From: Clostridiales bacterium
Lineage (GTDB): Bacteria; Bacillota; Clostridia; Oscillospirales; CAG-382
Length of the DNA stretch: 25,178 nt
NCBI GenBank assembly: GCA_004553575.1
Contig: SFLA01000016.1
Location: forward strand, 1-25,178
Direction: 5' to 3'
The stretch's first letter is position 1. Every line of letters starts with the position of its first letter. A model generated the notes under the pieces. That model searched no databases, was not told the origin of the DNA, and was given only the letters and a program-made list of their open reading frames with translations. This document shows positions 21,252-25,178 of the stretch, piece after piece. The translations under genes were made by a program, and so were the position numbers.

Positions 21252-23933
21252 ATGAAATTCACAAAAAGAGCAGTTGCTCTCGTGCTTTCGCTTGTTATGG
21301 TGGCATCGCTGTCCGCGGTACTCGCATCGGCGGATTACAGCTTTGTCAAAAACGGCAAGGAGCTCGAGGTAGCCGACGGTGTAGTGCATACGCCGTACAC
21401 GATTACGAGCGATTACAACGGAAAAACCTCCGTTGACGCGCACGCGCTGACCTTTAATCCTGACGACGGATATATGCCGATCGTATTCAGCGCATACGCC
21501 GGCTGGTGCAGTACGCTCGGTAAGCAGTATGAGCAGGCTACCGGATCCCGCTACGGTTACGACGTCGTTGCCATAATCAACGGTTCGTACTTCTCGATGG
21601 CGGACGGAACCCTGGTCGGAATTACGATTTCCGACAGCCGAGTTGCCTGTGCGCACGTCGGCTGGAGCGGCGACCTGGTCACCTTCGGAAGCGACGGAAG
21701 CATCAGAGTTGTAAGAAGCCAGCTCGATTATAAGCTGTATATAAACGGCAAGCAGATACCCAACTCGCTGTACTACATAAATAAAGTAAGCGGCGAGAGC
21801 TCCGTAGGAGATAAGTTCTATTACTGGGACGGCGCCTGCGGCTCAAAGGCCGACAGCAAGGTTGCCGGATACGAAATACTTTGCAACAAGACCGGTTACA
21901 CCGATCTTATGGTCGGCACCACCCTTAAGGGCGAGGTTGTTTCCGTTACCGCCGATACCTACGGCGGTGCTATCGGCGACGATCAGTTCATCCTCTACTG
22001 CAAGGCCGATTCGCCTTACGCGGATTATGTAAAGGATCTTAATGCCGGCGACAGCATTAATATCTCGGTAGACGAGACCGTTGAGGAATCAAAGGACGTA
22101 ATGCGCACCTGCGTAAGCGCTATAACCAATGTCGGCTGGCTTGTAAGGGACGGAGTCGATCTTACCGATACCGAGTCTACCATAGGCAGTCACAGCGTTA
22201 CCCTTGCCGCAAGATGGACGGCATTCGGCACCAAGCCGGACGGCACATTTGTGCTGTTTACAACCGACGGAGCCGGAACCGGAAGCGAGCCGAACGTTAC
22301 ACTGAGCGACGTCGCTCAGGCGATGATCGATCTCGGCTGCAACAATGTGTTCCGTCTTGACGGCGGCGGATCCTCCGCCATGTACGTATGCAACACCGGA
22401 GAGGGCGAAGCAGGATTTTTGCAGTCCTCATCCCGTGCGGTTGCGGATACGATTATGATAGTTAAGCGTTCGTCTCTGGCAGTCAGCACGGAAACCGCAC
22501 AGGCGCTTGCCGATAAGATAGCAGAGGCAGAGGCTGCTTACGCCGAGAATCCCGAAGAATCGCTTAAGACCGCCATAGACGCGGCGAAGGCCATTGCGGA
22601 TACTGAAACCAGCGTCGAGAGCGAGTATGCTCACGCGATAGTCAATCTCGATACCGCGATGTCCGGAAAACGGGCACTTGAGGAGCTGGCGGCTGTTGTC
22701 GGATCAATCTCGTTCCGCGATTACAGCGAATACGCTCTGGAAGGTCTGCGTAATGCCTATGCCGACGCTCTTGGCGTTATCGGCGACAAGAACGCTTCCG
22801 CCGATGATATCGAGGCGGCTTATCAGAACCTGCTTTATTGGTACAACCTTTCGGGCGACCGCCTTATAAACATTGCGCACGGTAAGGATTACACTTATTC
22901 GACTGCTCCGAACGGCGGATATCCCGATACGAATAACTCCGAGCTTACGGACGGCGAATTTGCCGACCCCGACAACGGATTTGCACCCGGTTGGGTCGGA
23001 CTCAACGGCAAGACAAGTTACGATGTCGTTATCGACCTCGGCGAGGTATGCGACGGTCTGTCCAAGTTCAACTCCAACTTCCTCCAGATTACCTCGTGGG
23101 GAATATCGCCTCCTTCTCAGGTGACCTATTATGTATCCGATGACGGCAATGAATGGACCGGTGTCGGCACCGTGAAGGGCAACGAGCTTGAAATCGATTA
23201 TAAAAAAGAAAACGGCGCGTACAATTTCGCTCTTACGCTCGATACCCCCGTTTCCGGAAGGTATGTAAAAGCGACGATAAATAAATACGGTACATTCATA
23301 TTCGTGTCCGAGATAGAGGTGTTCTCCGCCGAAAAGACTATAGATTACGGCGCCTACCTCAGCGGCTTCAACCAGAAGATAGCGGCGGATATCTGCTCGA
23401 TCTTCACGCCTTCCTTCGGCACCATAACCGGAGAGAACGCCAACCCCAATTGGACCTGCAATATCTGGCTTAAGTGGAGCGACGAAATCGGTGCTTACGT
23501 GATTACCAAAAAAGCTCAGGGCAACGGCTCTTTTGCGGATTACACCCTTGCGGAGGACGAGATAATGATCGCAATGCATCATTATACCGAAGCGTCTGAC
23601 GAAAACAATGCGGTGGCTCTGGCGGCAAAAGTCGGGCAGGTGCTTCGTACCAGCGGTATTAATGTAGCAGAACGCACGACCGATCTTGCACCGTTCTTCT
23701 GGTTCGAGGATTACGTTCCCGAGCATGACCGCAATAAGGGCGACGTTAACGGCAACGGCACAATTGACGCGGCTGACTATCTTATGACCAAGCGTATGTT
23801 CCTCGGCACCTTTACTCCCGACGCCGAGCAGAAGTGGGCTGCCGATGTTGACGATAACGGCTCCGTAAACGCAACCGATTATCTTATGATAAAGAGACAT
23901 TTCCTCGGCACCTACGATATATATGCGAAATAA
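21252..23933 (+). CDS. Secreted NAGPA-type phosphodiester glycosidase with discoidin-like and dockerin domains
   Basis: A large exported enzyme of 893 residues. It has a signal peptide (1 to about 27) and a NAGPA/DUF2233 domain (about 100-405) with AIINGSYFS, AARWTAFGTKPDGTFVLFTT, and NNVFRLDGGGSSAMYV. Homologues (mammalian uncovering enzyme) cleave GlcNAc from phosphodiester-linked glycans; bacterial substrates may include teichoic or exopolysaccharide phosphodiesters. Then come helical FIVAR-like repeats (about 410-530), a galactose-binding-like domain (about 535-695, VVIDLGEVCDGLSKF and VSGRYV), an unassigned region (about 700-825) and a type I dockerin (about 828-890). The two calcium-binding repeats are seen as GDVNGNGTIDAADYLMTKRMFL and ADVDDNGSVNATDYLMIKR. 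The ATG at 21252 has AAAGGAG upstream. It is monocistronic. Confidence 0.92.
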   Translation: MKFTKRAVALVLSLVMVASLSAVLASADYSFVKNGKELEVADGVVHTPYTITSDYNGKTSVDAHALTFNPDDGYMPIVFSAYAGWCSTLGKQYEQATGSRYGYDVVAIINGSYFSMADGTLVGITISDSRVACAHVGWSGDLVTFGSDGSIRVVRSQLDYKLYINGKQIPNSLYYINKVSGESSVGDKFYYWDGACGSKADSKVAGYEILCNKTGYTDLMVGTTLKGEVVSVTADTYGGAIGDDQFILYCKADSPYADYVKDLNAGDSINISVDETVEESKDVMRTCVSAITNVGWLVRDGVDLTDTESTIGSHSVTLAARWTAFGTKPDGTFVLFTTDGAGTGSEPNVTLSDVAQAMIDLGCNNVFRLDGGGSSAMYVCNTGEGEAGFLQSSSRAVADTIMIVKRSSLAVSTETAQALADKIAEAEAAYAENPEESLKTAIDAAKAIADTETSVESEYAHAIVNLDTAMSGKRALEELAAVVGSISFRDYSEYALEGLRNAYADALGVIGDKNASADDIEAAYQNLLYWYNLSGDRLINIAHGKDYTYSTAPNGGYPDTNNSELTDGEFADPDNGFAPGWVGLNGKTSYDVVIDLGEVCDGLSKFNSNFLQITSWGISPPSQVTYYVSDDGNEWTGVGTVKGNELEIDYKKENGAYNFALTLDTPVSGRYVKATINKYGTFIFVSEIEVFSAEKTIDYGAYLSGFNQKIAADICSIFTPSFGTITGENANPNWTCNIWLKWSDEIGAYVITKKAQGNGSFADYTLAEDEIMIAMHHYTEASDENNAVALAAKVGQVLRTSGINVAERTTDLAPFFWFEDYVPEHDRNKGDVNGNGTIDAADYLMTKRMFLGTFTPDAEQKWAADVDDNGSVNATDYLMIKRHFLGTYDIYAK

Positions 23934-23975
23934 CTTTGTGTAAACAGCCGGAACAACGGATACCCGCCGCGGGCG

Positions 23976-23998
23976 CCTGGCAGCGCTCCGCTGCCGGG
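23976..23998 (+). repeat. Stem-loop between the glycosidase gene and its terminator
   Basis: CCTGGCAGCG (23976-23985) pairs with CGCTGCCGGG (23989-23998), ten pairs including one G-U, with a 3-nt loop. No T run follows. It could protect the 3' end of the long mRNA. Confidence 0.5.
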
Positions 23999-24028
23999 AA
24001 GCAGCAAAGAAAAGAATTAAATAATGTG

Positions 24029-24063
24029 AAATCCACCCCGCCGTATGGTCGGGGTGGATTTTT
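24029..24063 (+). terminator. Terminator of the phosphodiester glycosidase gene
   Basis: AAATCCACCCCG (24029-24040) pairs with CGGGGTGGATTT (24050-24061), a perfect 12-bp stem with a 9-nt loop, ending in TTTTT. It may also catch transcripts from the minus-strand genes to the right. Confidence 0.92.
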
Positions 24064-24095
24064 CGTCGGATATCGTGCGGTAATAATAAAACGCA

Positions 24096-24560
24096 TTATA
24101 TTGCTTTCAATGCCGAAAACAGGTATGCTGATTCGGTTTCGCACCTCCGTATATCGGAAAAACCGCTTTGAATCAGCATTTTGTCGGTGTATCCGGGCGT
24201 ATCCGGATACACTCTTATTTTCCGTGTTCCGTAATCAAGAACAGTATCGATACTTTTTCCGATAGAAAGCACAAAGCGTCCGCCCGGCAGAAGCAATCCG
24301 AAAGCTTTTTTCATTGCCGCTTTCTTATTTTTTATATGCATAAATGTAAGGCTGGAATATATTACGTCTTCAGCTGACAAAGCCGCAGTAATGCCCGGCT
24401 GTGGGTTTCTTGCAGCATCCCGGAAAACCTTAAGAACCGGAGGCGGTTGCCCGGATGAACCGCGACCGATGCTCAGGACGCAAAACGGCGTGCGTTTTCC
24501 GGTTTTTGTGCAGGCAGGGAATATATCACTCAAATCTGTGGATTCTGATTTCGGAAGCAT
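24096..24560 (-). pseudogene. Class I SAM-dependent methyltransferase, probably degraded
   Basis: The C-terminal part (about 24096-24371) is clearly a class I methyltransferase: DVIYSSLTFMHI, a Lys-rich helix, then LLLPGGRFVLSIGK, DYGTRKIRVYPDTPGY and the closing strand. The N-terminal half is wrong. Only VLSIGRGSSG resembles the SAM-binding VLDIGCGSG motif, and about 30 residues too few separate it from the downstream strand. The first codons overlap the end of the amide hydrolase gene by 35 nt, and I see no ribosome binding site. I infer a deletion or series of mutations in the 5' half. A divergent intact protein is less likely. Confidence 0.6.
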
Positions 24561-25178
24561 CTCCGTTTAAAAAATAGTATACGGCGTTTTCGTTTCCCGA
24601 ATAAACAAAGGATACGCGTGTTCCCCACGGCCCTCCCTGCTTTACTTCATTAAGTAAATGAAGCGCATCCGTTACCGAAAAATCGTTGCCGCTTTTATTC
24701 AGAATCGAAAAGGCTTTATCGTAACGGTCTTTTCCGTAAAACGGATTTGAATAGTCGCCGAGCACGGTCAGGACGGGAAAGTTTGCGATTACGGCAAAGG
24801 AATCTTTTACCTTTTGATATCCGTATCCGGGTTCAACGATCAAAAAGTCGCCGTTTCCGCTTCCGAAAAGCGAATGCATCGTGACTGCGGGAGGGCTTAC
24901 GACGGTTTTGGTACAAACGATTCGCTCTATGTCCCCGTAGGTATACCTCCCGCGGATATACCCGTCGGTAAGCAGATCTATCTGTGCTTTCTCGGCTCCG
25001 CCGGGAGCGTTAAACGGCTGTCCGTTCATATAGGGGACATTGCCGAAATTTCCGTTTTTGTTTACCCCGTGCGTAAAATACAGTGTATTCCCGGTTTTTA
25101 TGCCTACAGTAAAACAGCTTTCTGTTTTGTATAAATCAAAATTCCACTCAGCCGGGTTAATATCAAGACTGAAGCCGT
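24526..25178 (-). CDS. Linear amide C-N hydrolase / acyltransferase-like Ntn hydrolase (N terminus outside window)
   Basis: About 217 C-terminal residues are visible; the start and the N-terminal nucleophile cysteine lie beyond the right edge. The segment NTLYFTHGVNKNGNFGNVPYMNGQ, the acidic helix before LLTDGYIRGRYTYGDIERIV, and SPPAVTMHSLFGSGNGDFLIVEPG match the choloylglycine hydrolase/C45 acyltransferase-like group that hydrolyses linear amides (bile salts, acyl-homoserine lactones, penicillin-type compounds, beta-alanyl amides). The ending with WGTRVSFVYSGNENAVYYFLNGD is typical of the fold. Its substrate cannot be read from this part. The reading frame is intact to the stop at 24526. 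Confidence 0.75.
   Translation of the reverse strand, partial: GFSLDINPAEWNFDLYKTESCFTVGIKTGNTLYFTHGVNKNGNFGNVPYMNGQPFNAPGGAEKAQIDLLTDGYIRGRYTYGDIERIVCTKTVVSPPAVTMHSLFGSGNGDFLIVEPGYGYQKVKDSFAVIANFPVLTVLGDYSNPFYGKDRYDKAFSILNKSGNDFSVTDALHLLNEVKQGGPWGTRVSFVYSGNENAVYYFLNGDASEIRIHRFE

Noticed and set aside
22704..23900. 398-codon minus-strand frame opposite the glycosidase gene
   Set aside because: Shadow of a verified gene; no start site or homology.

Overview
The window looks like chromosomal DNA of an anaerobic, gut-type Clostridia (Bacillota), most likely an Oscillospirales/Ruminococcaceae relative. The evidence is an hrcA-grpE-dnaK-dnaJ operon under a CIRCE operator, strong sigma-A promoters (TTGACA / 17 nt / TATAAT types), AGGAGG-type ribosome binding sites, ThyX instead of ThyA, a DUF6062 protein, a dockerin-bearing secreted protein and a tiny Cys-rich hydrophobic peptide. 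The taxonomic placement is inference. I see no phage, transposon, CRISPR array or restriction system.

Left part, minus strand (1-4995): a tightly packed operon reading leftwards from one strong promoter: thyX, tmk, a GNAT acetyltransferase, a DJ-1/PfpI protein, a CPBP membrane protease and mltG, which is cut by the window edge. Several start/stop codons overlap by 4 nt. Next (5187-10063, minus) is the heat-shock operon hrcA-grpE-dnaK-dnaJ, with a CIRCE-controlled promoter at one end and a hairpin terminator at the other.

Middle (10145-13117): a divergent short MGMT-like protein; a secreted protein with a TPQTG sorting-type tail (minus); an orphan ORF (plus); a DtxR/MntR-type regulator with a perfect palindrome at its own start site (minus); and tRNA-Ser(GGA) with its own promoter and terminator (minus).

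Right part: a membrane-anchored CBM9-like surface protein (13118-14644); an operon galU - dCMP deaminase - lipoprotein - rimI - tsaD (14812-18346); a gene-free stretch with a cluster of DnaA-box-like sequences (18363-18488); DUF6062 (minus) divergent from ogg (plus); a 30-residue Cys-rich peptide gene (minus, 20405-20497); maf; a large secreted NAGPA-type phosphodiester glycosidase with a C-terminal dockerin (21252-23933); a probably degraded methyltransferase; and a partial Ntn-type amide hydrolase running off the right edge.

Functional threads: dCMP deaminase (makes dUMP), ThyX (dUMP to dTMP) and Tmk (dTMP to dTDP) form a complete dTTP supply route split over two operons. Ogg, Maf and the MGMT-like protein are nucleotide-pool or DNA damage functions. 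RimI and TsaD are translation-related modification enzymes. Three exported proteins (10585, 13118 and 21252) suggest a glycan-facing cell surface; two of them share the same galactose-binding-like domain. The most notable non-coding signals are the DnaA-box cluster away from dnaA, the DtxR palindrome, the galU promoter buried inside a terminator hairpin, and an abrupt codon-usage change inside mltG.
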